This document shows positions 43,161-55,297 of a stretch of 64,000 nt of DNA, in pieces. Position 1 is the first letter of the stretch; each line of letters starts with the position of its first letter. A model generated the notes under the pieces. The model saw only the letters and a program-made list of their open reading frames with translations. It was not told the origin of the DNA and searched no databases. The translations under genes were made by a program, and so were the position numbers. The DNA comes from Closterium sp. Naga37s-1. Its lineage: Eukaryota > Streptophyta > Zygnematophyceae > Desmidiales > Closteriaceae. The stretch lies in contig CANJKZ010000723.1 in NCBI GenBank assembly GCA_947471745.1, positions 5,497,001-5,561,000 of the forward strand, given 5' to 3'.

Positions 43161-44255
43161 TGTTGGTGTAAGGGCCTAATAAACTCAAGCTATTAAGACT
43201 TTATCAAACTTAAAACCTCTCCTCGGGGTCACCTCCAAGGGTCCTTGGGTGCCTGGTACAAGACCAGCCCCTATCCTCGGGTCCGAGTTTGTAGAGAGTA
43301 CCAGTCAAGAATGACTTAGCCAAAATAACAAGAGTACCTTGAACGTCGCGCAGCGTATCATGCAGACCGTCGACCGGATTAAGTTGAGAATTTCCTATAT
43401 CGAAGCTCGCTCCAAGAGCTTTAAAATGAACCAAGTTGCCTCGCGAAAAGTTCTGCCATTACGAAGTTATGGCTCGGACAGCGTTTGCCTAGTGTTGGAG
43501 TGCTAGCGTACTAGCGTTGACTCGGGTAGCATTCCGCCGTCGCACCGCGTAGAAACGAAATTCCAGGAAGGGAGGAATTCGCTTGAATCAAAATTGACTA
43601 TGTCCAGGTACAAACAGAGAAAGAATAAATAGTTCTAGCTAGCAAGGACCTTGGGAATAAACCTGGGAACAACCAAGGATGATCCCAAATAATTCCAAGC
43701 AACAGAACCAACCTGGCTGGACAAAACAGCAGGTGGTAGGTTGGTAAACAACCTCTGGTTCTGTTTTTCCAACCTGGGAAAACAACAACCAGGTTCAGGT
43801 CCTAAAAACAGAACCTGTTTTGTCTTTGCCCAACCAGCCAAACGCTGGTTCCGCTGGTTTCCCCTGGCCCTGTAGCATGCAGATATAGACAAACAACATC
43901 CAACCTTCACCTAAATTGTACCCCTATAGTGCCTGCCCTGCTACACTATAGTCAACCAAACAAAACAGTACAATTTCGAGTTGGATAGAACTGAATCTGC
44001 GCAATCAAGTAAGCCGAACCGCAAAGCTTCCATCTTGGGTTCCTTTGTGAGCTCGTCCTTTCTGCTTGTACTGTTCATAGCGCGTACAATGTTGTGCCGA
44101 AGCGCACAATGCGCGAGTACCTGCAAATGCTTCAAGCGAAAATTGCGAAAGCAAACAAACACACGAACATTCCATTCATACCCAAATGCATTCGCACACG
44201 CATACTCGTACAAACAGACGGCAGGATGTCGTGCAATGTGAATTTGCACCCAACA
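43161..44255 (-). repeat. E6 5' LTR (1,095 bp), family IV
   Basis: TGTTGGTGTAAGGGCC ... ATTTGCACCCAACA. Homologous along its whole length to 46,441-47,528, 51,930-53,017 and, inverted, to 60,366-61,280. Confidence 0.92.
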
Positions 44256-46440
44256 GGATCGCCGCGAGGTCCTTTTCAACTTCATCTGTGCGGCTTGCCG
44301 TGGGCGTGAAGCAGGTGGTGCAGATGCCATCAAGACCGGGTTGGTGTAGGTTTATTTCCTCAGGATGAAGGCTGCGTCGAATCTACGGTCGTCCATGCGG
44401 ATGCTGCCATGACTCCTTGCTAAGGTATGAGAAGTCAAGGGGAACGAGGTCCACGAGCTCGTTCGACGATGCCTGACAGTTAGGGATGTCGAAGTCGAGC
44501 TCGTAGACGCCGTTGATCGAGCGAGCTCTTCCGAGGTGTTTGTGTGACTCGACGGGTGTGTCCGGAAGAGCGTAGGTGAGGACGAGTTTGCGTGTATAAT
44601 GATCCTTAGCGAGCATTACTCCGCAAACTCCGAGTTGTCCTGCCGATAGTAAGTTAAAACGAATGTCTGGCACGTAGAGCACGTCGTTGAATGTGATGTA
44701 TATGTTGTTGTCTCGTGCTTGCAGCACCACGATGCCTTGCGCGTTTACGCGCAGTTGCTCGTTGTTGGCGACGGTGACATAGGTAGCGGGAGCGCAGCTG
44801 ATGTTCGAGATGTACCGGAGAGATCCCACCATGTGCTGACCGGGGGAGCAGTCCAGGTACCAGGTGTTATGATTGTCGATGTTGTTGTTGCGTAGAAGTA
44901 GCGCAAGCCGTGGGGTCACCAAAGATGCTTTGTACCTTCTGTGAAATGACGGATCTTCGTCTTCCTTCCATCCCACAGGGACGAAGCGCTGATGCTCGTG
45001 GGGCGGGCTTTCCCGCAGTTGTATTGGCTGATGCCAATCTTGCTCGTCCTCGTCATACAGGTATTAGTGGTCTTCTGTGAGGGGATTGTTGCACCCTTCT
45101 TTAGGTTGAATGAGCTCTCCGCGAGGTTCTTCTTCCTCGTCTGGTTCAGCAGTGCGCGGGCGACGTCTTGTCGCCATGTTCGTGATCACGTTTCTAGGAG
45201 CTCCTGTTTGATGTCCTTGTGTCTGCTGTTGCTGCTGTTGGTGATGAGCAGGAGGGCGCGGAGCTTGTTGCTGAAAATGACGAGCGTCTTGTCGGCTGAC
45301 CCAGTTGTTATGGTGAGTGAAATTTGGGTGGCGATGGTTAGACCAGGATTTGTATCGGTCCGTTGAGTGTCCGAAAACTTTGCAGATTTTGCAATAATGG
45401 CGCCGTTGCTATCACCGCTCTTCACGGTTGTCTGTGTAGAAGGCGAGGCGCTCTCAGCATGGCGCAGAGCTTGTCTTGCTTCAATCCATGTCCTGCTGTT
45501 CAGTCAAAAGGGCGGCGCATAGCGCGGCTTCGGAGATAATTCCTCATTGTCGGAGTAGCGCATTGCAGGGCTTTCACGCTGGCCGGAGTTCTTGGAGGAC
45601 GATATTGACGAACATCTCTTCCGATGGATGCTTCATGATTTGGTCATAAATATTCCGACAGTGGTTGATATAAGAGTTTGCTTTCTCCCCGTGCCCCATC
45701 TTGGTCTCCATGAGTTGCTGCAGAAGCTTGTTGGCGGTGACCGAATCCTTCGGCTGATATACCTCAACGAAGTGCTTCCAGGCTTCCGGGACTGGAGCGG
45801 TGCTCTCCTTGTAGGAGCAAATGCTGAGATGTTCCGCAGGCGTCATATTGCGTACCAGCACACTGTACGCCATAACGGACTCGCTGTAGTACTGAGCCCT
45901 AGCGTCTTTGGCGTCTTCCACCGGTTTTGTGTAAATGCCGTCGAAGTAGTGGTAGATCTGCGCTGTTTGTAGGAGAAGATCAAGCTCGAAACTCCATGTG
46001 TAAAAATGCTTGCCGTCAAATGCGGCGTAGTTTTAATTTTTTAACACTGAGGAAGCGTGCTTGCGCAGAGTTGATGACTTTGTCACTTGGACGGGGAGGA
46101 GTTGTTGTTCATTTGTCTGTGTCGATGGAGAAGGTGTGCACGGCAGTATCACGGATTTTTGCAGCCGGTCCATATCGAGCTGGTTGGGAAGAGGTTCCCA
46201 CATCGCCTTTACGCAGTCCTTGGAGGTCTTTCTCCATAGTCGAGAGTCGTAAAAACAACTGCTCGAGTGCGGCAATGCTAATCGTGGTTGTCGCATCATT
46301 TGTTGCAGCCAGGTTGGTTTGTCCTTCGGCCATCAAATTCGCTAGGCCTCCGGATCCTCCGGCCATCTTGGTTCTGGAGCGTGTGCCGTTTGCCAGATTC
46401 TGGTTGGGCGAATTTCACGGAAGTGAAGTTGCGAAGAATC
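44256..46440 (-). pseudogene. gag-pol: E7: family V copia remnant, gag-protease part
   Basis: Minus strand, decayed. Gag starts at 46,366 (MAGGSGGLANLMAEGQ). It continues after frameshifts through a UBN2-type region (about 45,920-45,575; MAYSVLVRNMTPAEHLSICS, HCRNIYDQIMKHPSEEMF) and a Cys/His region. It then gives the protease segment WYLDCSPGQHMVGS near 44,840-44,880, where the usual DSG(A/C) reads DCSPG, followed by VLYVPDIRFNLLSAGQLG, and pre-integrase remnants to 44,256. The catalytic Asp is retained but the Gly is displaced, so activity is unlikely. Its 5' end is at 53,018 onward, split off by E8 (target duplication GAATC at 46,436-46,440 and 53,018-53,022). Confidence 0.75.
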
Positions 46441-47528
46441 TGTTGGTGTAAGGGTCTAATAAACTCAAGATATTAAGACTTAATCAAACTTGAAACCTCT
46501 CCTCGGGGTCACCTCCAAGGGTCCTTGGGTGCCTCGTACAAGACCAGCCCCTATCCTCGGGGCCGAGTTTGTAGAGAGAGGAGTCAAGAATGACTTAGCC
46601 AAAATAACAAGAGTACCTCGAACGTCGCGCAGCGTATCATGCAGACCGTTGACAGGATTAAGTTGAGAATTTCCTATATCGAAGCTCACTCCAAGAGCTT
46701 TAAGCCAAGTTGCCTCGCGAAAAGTTCTGCCATTACGAAGTTATGGCTCGGACAGCGTCTGCCTAGCGTTGGAGTGCTAGCGTACTAGCGTTGACTCGGG
46801 TAGCATTCCGCCGTCGCACCGCGTAGAAACGAAATTCCAGGAAGGGATGAATTCGCTTGAATCAAATTGACTATATTCAGGTACAAACAGAGAAGGAAAA
46901 AATAGCTCTAGCTAGCAATGACCTTGGGAATCAACCTGGGAACAACCAGGGATGATCCCAAATAATTCCAAGCAACAGAACCAACCTGGCTGGACAAAAC
47001 AGCAGGTGGTAGGTTGGTAAACAACCTCTGGTTCTGTTTTTCCAACCTGGGAAAACAACAACCAGGTTCAGGTCCAAAAACCAGAACCTGTTTTGTCTTT
47101 GCCCAGCCAGCCAAATGCTGGTTCCGCTGGTTTCCCCTGGCCCTGTAGCATGCAGATACAGACAAACAACATCCAACCTTCACCTAAATTGTACCCCTAT
47201 AGTGCCTGCCCTGCTACACTATAGTCAACCAAACAAAACAGTACAATTTCGAGTTGGATAGAACTGCATCTGCGCAATCAATTCAACCGAACCGCAAAGC
47301 TTCCATCTTGGGTTCCTTTGCGAGCTCGTCCTTTCTGCTTGTACTGTTCATAGCGCGTACAATGTTGTGCCGAAGCGCACAATGCGCGAGTACCTGCAAA
47401 TGCTTCAAGCGAAAATTGCGAAAGCAAACAAACACACGAACATTCCATTCACACCCAAATGCATTCGCGCATGCATACTCATACAAAGAGACGGCAGGAT
47501 GTCGTGCAAAGTGAATTTGCACCCAACA
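46441..47528 (-). repeat. E8 3' LTR (1,088 bp)
   Basis: TGTTGGTGTAAGGGTC ... TTGCACCCAACA; carries about 13 substitutions in its first 230 bp against the 5' LTR. Confidence 0.93.
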
Positions 47529-47570
47529 AACTCCCCCTTAGCCTGCCGGCTGCATCCCCATCATTCCATG

Positions 47571-48660
47571 CTAGTTCATGCTCATTCCACTCATGTGCAC
47601 ACAACGCCAATGAGGCTCATCCGCTGGCTGCTGGTGAGTCTTGATGTAGATCGGATTCACCGTCCCCCTCTTCACCTCCTTACGCAGCCAGTGCCACTTG
47701 ATTCGTATGTGCTTATTGAGCCCATAAAGCACAGCGTTCCTGGCCATCCCAAGAGTCCCCTTGCTATCACAGAACAGCGGCGTAGCAACCTTCTGCTTCG
47801 GGCCAATCTCCTCTAACAGCCTCCTCAGCCAAATCACCTCCTTCACCCGATGGAACATCGCCATGTACTCTGATTCCACAGAAGAGAGTGCCGTCTCCGT
47901 CTGCTTCTTTGACCTCCAACTAACAGGTCCTCCCCCAACTACACAGATGTATCCTCCCACAGATGAGGAATCCTCCTTCTCAGAGGCCCACGTAGCATCG
48001 GTAAAGAGAGTGAGAAAGAGCTTGCCTTCTCCAAGCCTATCCCCTTTCTCTTTCAGAACCTCAACCTCTTTCTGCTTCACCTGTGCAGATGCGGAGTATT
48101 GAACTCCAATGCTTGGGTGAGAGTTCAGATACTTCACCACACGCTCAGCTGCATCCACCTGCTCCTCTGATGGATTCTGCACCACCCTAGCCAGCTGCCC
48201 AACCGAGAAAGAGATGTCGAGCCTCGTGTGAACTGCTGCATACAAGAGGCTGCCCACCAAGGACTGAAATTGCTGATGCTCCTCGGCTTCAACCCCTTCA
48301 TCCTCTACAGCTTCCACAAGCTTGAATTCTGCAGCTTGGCAGGGGAGTTGCAACTTTGCGCTCATTCTCGATCCCGTACTTCTCCCCCAGCTCCTTGATG
48401 AACTTCTCCTGGTGCAGCTTCAACCATCTGTGATCTGGATCCCTCTCTACGTGCATCCCGAGGTAGTACTTTACCTCCCCAAGGTTCTTGCACTTGAAGT
48501 TCTCCATCAGCTGCTGCTGCACATTCTAGATCTTCTTCATGCTGCCGCTAAAGAGAAGAATGTCGTCCACATAGACCAGAAACAGCACCAGCTTCTCCCC
48601 CTCCCCCTTGAGAAAGAGGCTCTCATCACAGCTGCTGGTCCTAAATCCCATTAAGAAATG
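47571..48660 (-). pseudogene. pol: E8 reverse transcriptase (3' half) and RNase H
   Basis: The RT part resumes at GFRTSSCDESLFLKGEGEK (near 48,640), directly after a deletion that removes everything between AFLNG and this point (roughly 60-70 codons of palm and fingers). YVDD is kept at 48,562-48,573. A stop (TAG) follows KKI near 48,525 and a frameshift lies near 48,340. RNase H is well kept (TDATWASEKEDSSSVGG near 47,990; CDSKGTLGMARN near 47,760) and the frame ends HMSGMSMN at 47,571. Confidence 0.88.
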
Positions 48661-50970
48661 CCTTTAATATATATCCATCTGAATGATGAATTTCCCATTA
48701 ACGGTTGCATCTGCCAACAAGACACGGAGGGTAGGGGGTTTGGCAGTGGGAGCAAAGATCTCATTAAAGTCCTGCTTCTCCTTCTGCATAAACCCCTTAG
48801 CCACCAGCCTACTCTTGTAGATGGTGACCTGTCCCTTGTCATCGGTCTTAATCCTTAGCACCCACTTGCACTGTACAGCTTTCTTCCCTTCAGGCAGCAC
48901 CACCAGCTCCCATGTCCCATTCTCTAGCAGGCTCTGGTACTGAGCATCCCTGGAAACCAGCCACTTCTCCCTATCTGGTCCAGCTAATGCCTCCTCCATG
49001 CTAGCTGGTTCCTCTGGTGCAGGAGCAAGAAAACAGTAGGCAGGTTCATCCTCCTCATCCGGATCATAGCCATGCAGTAGAATCAGCAATGCCTCCTCTA
49101 TCCCAAGCTGCTGCTCTGCTACATCAGCTCCTGCAGTCAGCTTCTTAGTAGCCATACAGGTACGTCCTGGCCTGGAGACGGGTGTTTCCCATCCCCTCAT
49201 AACGACACCCTTCGGCTTCTTAGTTTTCCCCTGCTGCTGCTGTCTTCCCTCGGATCCAGCAGCTCCACTAGTGCTACCGCTAGTCTCCACACCATTGTTT
49301 TCACCGGCAGGTGCCTCCTGCACCTTCTCTCCATCACCACCCTCTGCAGCTGCCTCCTCTCCCTCCTCCCACACACTAGGAGTCAGGTCCAGCTGCATGG
49401 TGATCTGCTCCATCTGCTGGGACACCCTGGCCTCCGGTTGTTTCTCCCGGCTCCCATACATCATGCCCTCAACAAACTTCACATCCCTGCTGTCAAACAA
49501 CACACCCTTGGAAGGTTCCCACAGCAGCCATCCCTTGCTCTCAGCAGCCAGCCCCAAATGCACACACCAGATTGCACTCGGCCCCAACTTACTGCGGTAG
49601 GTCTTGGGGACGTGGGCGACTGCCATGCAACCGAACACCCTCAGCATGTCCACCGGCGGCTTCCTCCCAAGCCACCTCTCCAACGGCACCCACGAGTCAT
49701 CCCCAACCTTGGTGAGTACCCTGTTCCTAGCGACGGTAGCGTGCCGAACAGCATGGGGCCACATCAAGTTGCCCAGCCCAGATTCTATGAGCAGCGCCCT
49801 AGCTGTCTCCAGAATTGTCCGGTTCGCCCGTTCTGCTACACCGTTGGACTGTGGGGTGTAAGCCGTGGTCAGCTCCCTCTGGATGCCCTGCTTCTTGAGC
49901 CAGGCCGTCATCTCAGCTCCAAGGAACTCACCACCCCGATCTGTCCTAATCCGCTTCACCACACACTCCACTTGATTCTCCACGAATGGCAGCCAATCTT
50001 CGCGTATCGTAGAGGCGGCGTGGTCCTTCTGCTTCATCGGATATGCCCACATAAGCCTGCTCCAATCATCCACTATGGTCAGAAAGTACCGCTCCCCCTT
50101 GTGCCCCTGAATCGGTAGCGGCCCCACCAAGTCCATGTGGACCAGCTCCAATGGCTTCTTGCTCCTGCCAGCCACACTATAGAAAGGGAAACGGGTAAAC
50201 TTTGAGAGCAAACAGATTTCACAATTCTCATCAGGTGGCTGTCCGTTCAGCTCCAGACCCTTAACGGCTCCATCTTTCTCCAACTGCTTCAACAAGGGCA
50301 TTGCCACATGCCCCAAGCGTCGGTGTGCCGTTGCCCAATCCGTCTCCCCAGATCTGGCCGACACTTTCACACCAACCCCTCCAACGGCGTTGCACTCCCC
50401 CTGGGATGAAGACCCCTCTCCAGCCTGCCCCTCACCGTGCCACGCCAATGCCGGCAGCTGCCCCTCGTAAGTGCGTGCCCCATACGTGCTAATGCTCACC
50501 CCAGCCTTGCCAAGCTTACTGAGGGAGATGAGGTTGGCCTTGAGTTCAGGAACGAGGAGAACGTTGTGCAGCACCACCGGCTTGCCATCCGCTCCCTTAA
50601 ACGCAGCTCGTCCCGCACCAGCCACCTTCAGCTCGTTGATCGGTGCAGCGCGTACGTGGTCCAGCAGGTCCTCGCGCGGCGTCATCGTCCAAGCAGCGCC
50701 CCCAATAATCCAGGGGGTGCAGCTCTGCTCCAACTTTGGCAGAGGCGTCTCCTTGCTCCCCCTGCTCTCCAGTATGGAAGAACTGGCCCGTGGTGCGCTC
50801 CTTCTTCTCCACACCCCCGTTGCTCTTCGGGTTGTTGTCGGACGAATCGGCGACCATCCTCGCGCCGTTTTTCTGGTTTCTCTGCGCGCCGCCATCCTGG
50901 TGACGATTCTGGGGGGTCCATCCATCGGGTTTCTTATAGCACAAAAACCAGGGGTGCCCCTCCTTCTCAC
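48661..50970 (-). pseudogene. pol: E8 protease remnant, integrase and start of RT
   Basis: A 768-codon frame, but its first part is out of phase with gag. At about 50,700 the sequence that encodes VLDTG (the protease active site) in E6 and E12 is missing, joining HPLDYW to GAAWTMTPR with a shift. Further deletions remove VCSAFGHA and about 22 codons between TYEGQL and PALAW (near 50,460). Integrase is complete (MDLVGP near 50,135; RTDRGGEF near 49,940; NGVAERAN near 49,845). The frame ends in the RT at QMDIY where a large RT deletion begins. Confidence 0.9.
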
Positions 50971-51883
50971 AATACGAGCAATTCCCTTTCATTTTGCCAC
51001 CAGCACCCGACTTGCCCCCACGTCCAGATTTCGCACCGTGACCCCAACCGATACCTCCTTGTTGGTCGTTGGAGTCGTCGTCCTTCTTTGCACCGCGTCC
51101 AGCACCACCGAAGCCACGTCCTCTGCCACGTCGGCTCCCTTGCATCCCGTAGCCGCTGCTGCCGTCGTCTCCACCCCTGAGTTGGCAGCGACGGAAGTCC
51201 TCCTCCAGAATCTTTGTCCGCACCCACTCGAGTGTCCAGGAGCTCTGGTTCTACGGCAAGCTCAATCCGCTCGTGAATTGATGCCACGGTTCCGGCAGCA
51301 GCGAGAGCATCTTCAAGCACTTGGTCTGCTCCGAGTAGGTGATTCCCGCGGTCGCCAACTTCGCGTACAGGTCGCGCATCTTGTCCAGGACAGGTTGCAC
51401 CGGCTCTCCCTCGCTCAGGCGCAACGCGGACAGCTCCCTCTCCAGCATCAACGTTGCAACAACGGAAGTTGGGGCGTGCAGCTCATTCAATACGGTCCAC
51501 GCCTTCGGACCGCACTCAACCTCCGGCAGCAGGTGCATAACGTGGTGACGCTGGTTCAGCTCCAAACTCTGCGACATCAAATAGTAGCCAGCCGAGGAGC
51601 TCTCATCCCAATCTTCTTGCAGCACGGGGTCACTCGGTCTAGGCTCCTCCCCAATCATTAGTTTCAGCAAATCGATCTGACGGAAATACAATTGCATTTT
51701 CCAGGCCCAATCATCATAGCCCTCACTATTGAACTTCTCGACGGTGAAGTTCTTCAGCACCTCCTTGACCAGCGAGCCCTGGTTTGTTCGCGCTCCCCTT
51801 GGCGCTGAAACACCAGAATCTTGGCTGCCGCTACGATCTTGGGCTGAAGATTCACCAGCTCCCGTCGAGGTGTTGCCCGCCAT
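50597..51883 (-). pseudogene. gag: E8 gag with amber stop
   Basis: ATG at 51,883 (MAGNTSTGAGESSAQDRSGS). Gag helices (EKFNSEGYDDWAWKMQLYFR), then TAG at 51,251-51,253 where E6 has CAG (LSLPQNQSSW). The same frame goes on through the Gly/Arg-rich region and the CCHC knuckle CSYCEKEGHPWFLC near 50,950-50,995, reaching HPLDYW near 50,705 where the protease deletion begins. It shares its N-terminus almost residue for residue with E6. Confidence 0.88.
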
Positions 51884-51929
51884 AGCTACCTATAACGAGG
51901 ATCACTATAATGCAGCTCTGATACCAGCT

Positions 51930-53017
51930 TGTTGGTGTAAGGGCCTAATAAACTCAAGCTATTAAGACTTAATCAAACTTAAAACCTCTCCTCGGGGTCA
52001 CCTCTAAGGGTCCTTGGGTGCCTGGTGCAAGACCAGCCCCTATCCTCGGGTCCGAGTTTGTAGAGAGAGGAGTCAAGAATGACTTAGCAAAAATAACAAG
52101 AGTACCTTGAACGTCGCGCAGCATATAATGCAGACCGTCGACCGGATTAAGTTGAGAATTTCCTATATCGAAGCTCACTCCAAGAGCTTTAAGCCAAGTT
52201 GCCTCGCGAAAAGTTCTGCCATTACGAAATTATGGCTCGGACAGCGTTTGCCTAGCGTTGGAGTGCTAGCGTACTAGCGTTGACTCGGGTAGCATTCCGC
52301 CGTCGCACCACGTAGAAACGAAATTCCAGGAAGGGATGAATTCGCCTTAATCAAATTGACTATATTCAGGTACAAACAGAGAAGGAATAAATATCTCTAG
52401 GTAGCAAGGACTTTGGGAATCAACCTGGGAACAACCAGGGATGATCCCAAATAATTCCAAGCAACAGAACCAACCTGGGTGGACAAAACAGCAGGTGGTA
52501 GGTTGGTAAATAACCTATGGTTCTGTGTTTCCAACCTGGGAAAACAACAACCAGGTTCAGGTCCTAAAAACAGAACCTGCTTTGTCTTTGCCCAACCAGC
52601 CAAATGCTGGTTCCGCTGGTTTCCCCTGGCCCTGTAGCATGCAATTACAGACAAACAACATCCAACCTTCACCTAAATTGTACCCCTGTAGTGCCTGCCT
52701 TGCTACACTATAGTCAACCAAACAAAACGGTACAATTTCGAGTTGGATAGAACTGAATCTGCGCAATCAAATAAGCCGAACCGCAAAGCTTCTATCTTGG
52801 GTTCCTTTGCGAGCTCGTCCTTTCTGCTTGTACTCTTCATAGCGCGTACAATGTTATGCCGAAGCGCACAATGCGCAAGTACCTGCAAATGCTTCAAGCA
52901 AAAATTGCGAAAGCAAACAAACATACGAACATTCCATTCACACCCAAATGCATTCGCACATGCATACTCGTACAAACAGACGGCAGGATGTCGTGCAAAG
53001 TGAATTTGCACCCAACA
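51930..53017 (-). repeat. E8 5' LTR (1,088 bp)
   Basis: TGTTGGTGTAAGGGCC ... TTGCACCCAACA, followed by target duplication GAATC at 53,018-53,022. Confidence 0.93.
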
Positions 53018-53430
53018 GAATCTCTGAGTAGCTCTCATACCATGTTACAATCCCAAGTGGGACTTAGCGAAGGATTGCTCAGGGTTGATTGCAGTGTAGT
53101 GTTGCAGCGGAAGTGGCGACCTCAGGTCAGAGTGAATGTAAATGACTGAGATTGGTAATAGCATGCATACATCGAGTTTATATAGGAAATACAAAGGAAT
53201 ACGAAACGACCTATACTAGCCATGTACTCTATGGGGTATGTTCCCTTATTAAAGCGAAGTTTAAAACCGTGCGGCATGGGAACCCGTTTCAAACCTGTTC
53301 CCGTTCCTTTCTCTATAAATGTTTCAGCCTGCATCGGTTTTGGTCAGATGATAACCAGCGTCGCTTTGACTCTTCTGACTCCTCGACTTCGTACTCGGTA
53401 GAGTCGGCTCCTACAGCATACAGGAATTCC
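53018..53430 (-). mobile_element. E7 5' end: primer site and partial 5' LTR, family V
   Basis: Just beyond the E8 target duplication, 53,031-53,042 is the reverse complement of TGGTATGAGAGC (one mismatch from the initiator-tRNA-Met primer site), and 53,043 begins TGTTACAATCCCAAGTGGG, a plausible LTR end in minus orientation. Removing E8 places this primer site about 75 bp upstream of the E7 gag ATG at 46,366, the expected spacing. The outer LTR boundary is unknown (no partner in the window); 53,430 is a guess. 53,430-53,700 shows no supported gene. Confidence 0.6.
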
Positions 53431-53906
53431 TTCTCATGAAATTTCATATCGTAATAAATTTGAAGGCAGTTTTCTTCAACAGGCAAATCATGCTAAATTT
53501 TGCAGCACTTCGCCAACCATTTTCTTTGGCATATCTGGTGAAGTCCTGGACTCCTCTTAAACAACCGTTTTGTGTGCTTTCCTTCTGTGTGCTTAGGAGT
53601 TTATATAGAATGCATGCTTGTACTTGCTTGAATGAATCAATGCTGTTATGCTTTCACTTTGGAACGCTCACATGGTGCTGCCAAAACGCTGCCTGACCAG
53701 ATACCTCACCCTACAAGCGAGCTAAGCATAACTACTCCCTTATATGATTTTCTAGGCCCTTGGCTGGGAGGTGACAAGGTGTCACATTTGAAGGGCCTTA
53801 AGGGGAGTTAAGTGTTGCTAGGTTTCAGCTTGTAGTGAAGCTCTAAACGCTTCCGCATAGGCTATAGTAGTTAGCACGTGGTATCAGAGCTGGTACTTAC
53901 TAGACG

Positions 53907-55297
53907 ATGGGACCTGCTGGAGAAGAAGGGAACACAACCCCCGCGAGCAGTGGTAGCCAGGAATCTGGAGTCTCCGTGCCTAGGACAGCCCGGACGAGCC
54001 AGGGCCCGCTGCTAAGAGAGGTGCTGAAAAACTTCTCCGTCGATAAGGTTAGTGGTGAAGGATATGATGACTGGTCGTGGAAGATGCAGCTATAATTTCG
54101 GCAAAAAGGACTTCTCAAGTTAATGATCGGTAGTGAGAAACGCCCTAGTGCCCCGGAACTTCAAAATGATTGGGACGAACGTTCATCCGCCAGGTACTAC
54201 ATTCTCTCACAGTCTAGATCTCGCCCAATGCCAGCACATTATGCACCTGCTCCCGGAGGATATGAGAGGTGGCCGAGAGGGAGGAAGGGGATCTGGGAAA
54301 ATGGAGGGCAAGTGCTGGTATTGTGAGAAGGTTGGTCACCCATGGTTCAAATGCAAAACTATCTTAATAAACCTCCTCCAACAGGTCACAAGATGGGAGC
54401 GGCGCCGAAGCAGTCGGCCGATGAGGAACTGGCTGAACACGAAAAGAAAGAAGCCGAACAATTTTTCCACGTTGGAGAGTTGAAAGAGGATGTGGTTATC
54501 GCCCGTGCTGGAGATGAGATGCACCCACTCAACGCGTGGATCTTGGATTCGGGAGCAGCATAGACCATGATTCCAAGGGCCGACCCCTTGACAAAGTGGG
54601 GACTGCACCAATTGCCGAGGTGAAGTCGGCTTCTTGTCACTCTCTCAAGGTGATGGGGCGGGGCGTGCTGCATTCAAAGGAGCCGACGGCAAGCCGGTGG
54701 TGCTGAGCGATATGCTCTTTAACTCTGACCTCAAGGCGAACGTTATCTCCTTGCGGAAGCTGGCCAAGTGCGGGGTCAGCACCTCCACCGAGGGTGCCAA
54801 GATGCTCACGGGGCAGCTGGGAAAACGGGTGTTGTGGGACCTTTACGAGAGCCGTTACATTTGCAGGTCCATATGGCAGCTGCCGGTGATGTCATGGGGC
54901 AATGTGGATGGATCACATGGGGAGTGCAACGCTGCAGCTGCAGAGGAGCTGAGGGCTTCGGCACGGGGAGGTGAAACTGACTCGATGACAGCTCACCGTC
55001 GCCTCGGGCATATTGCTATGCCCGCACTGCAGCAACTGCAAAAGGAGGAAGGGGTCAAGGGGCTGAAGCTGATAAGTGCAGAAGTCTCCCACAAGTGTGA
55101 AACTTGCATGCTGAGCAAGTTCACACGCTTCCCTTTTCCATGCAACCGAGGGTGGCGGCAAGAAGCTCTTAGAGCTCGTACACATGGATGTAGTGGGACT
55201 ACTGCCGGTGTTAGGGGAATGAGGTGAGAAGTACTTTCTCACCATTGTCGATGATTGGAGCCGAGTCACATGGGCTTATCCGATCAAGAAGAAGGGC
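53907..55297 (+). pseudogene. gag: E9 family IV-like gag, protease, pre-integrase
   Basis: Gag starts MGPAGEEGNTTPASSGSQES and shows VLKNFSVDKVSGEGYDDWSW, the same motif as E6/E8 (VLKNFTVEKFNSEGYDDWAW). A TAA interrupts after KMQL. Much of Gag is deleted near 54,250; the knuckle CWYCEKVGHPWFKC follows, then ILDSGAA and a TAG (near 54,560) in the protease. The next frame (54,640-55,227) covers GADGKPVVLSDMLFNSDLKA, the HRRLGH pre-integrase motif and CETCMLSKFTRFPF, and then only the first integrase strand (IVDDWSRVTWAYPIKKKGQ). Confidence 0.82.

Larger units (their letters stand above)
39953..44255 (-). mobile_element. E6: family IV copia, 3'-truncated
   Basis: Minus strand: 5' LTR 43,161-44,255, primer site TGGTATCAGAGC (43,146-43,157), gag from 43,114, pol to about 39,953 where homology to E8 stops inside the start of reverse transcriptase (after KTDDKGQV). 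The RT core, RNase H and 3' LTR are absent, so no target duplication can be confirmed. It is inserted in family V element E7, whose coding resumes at 44,256. Confidence 0.9.
46441..53017 (-). mobile_element. E8: full-length, internally deleted copia, family IV
   Basis: 6,577 bp, minus strand, with exact duplication GAATC on both sides, LTRs 46,441-47,528 and 51,930-53,017 (1,088 bp each), primer site TGGTATCAGAGC (51,915-51,926), gag ATG 51,883, and a polypurine tract next to the 3' LTR (reverse complement of AACTCCCCCTTAGCC). LTR divergence is about 5-6% over the first 230 bp, the oldest of the complete insertions. Several internal deletions remove protease and RT core residues. Confidence 0.95.
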
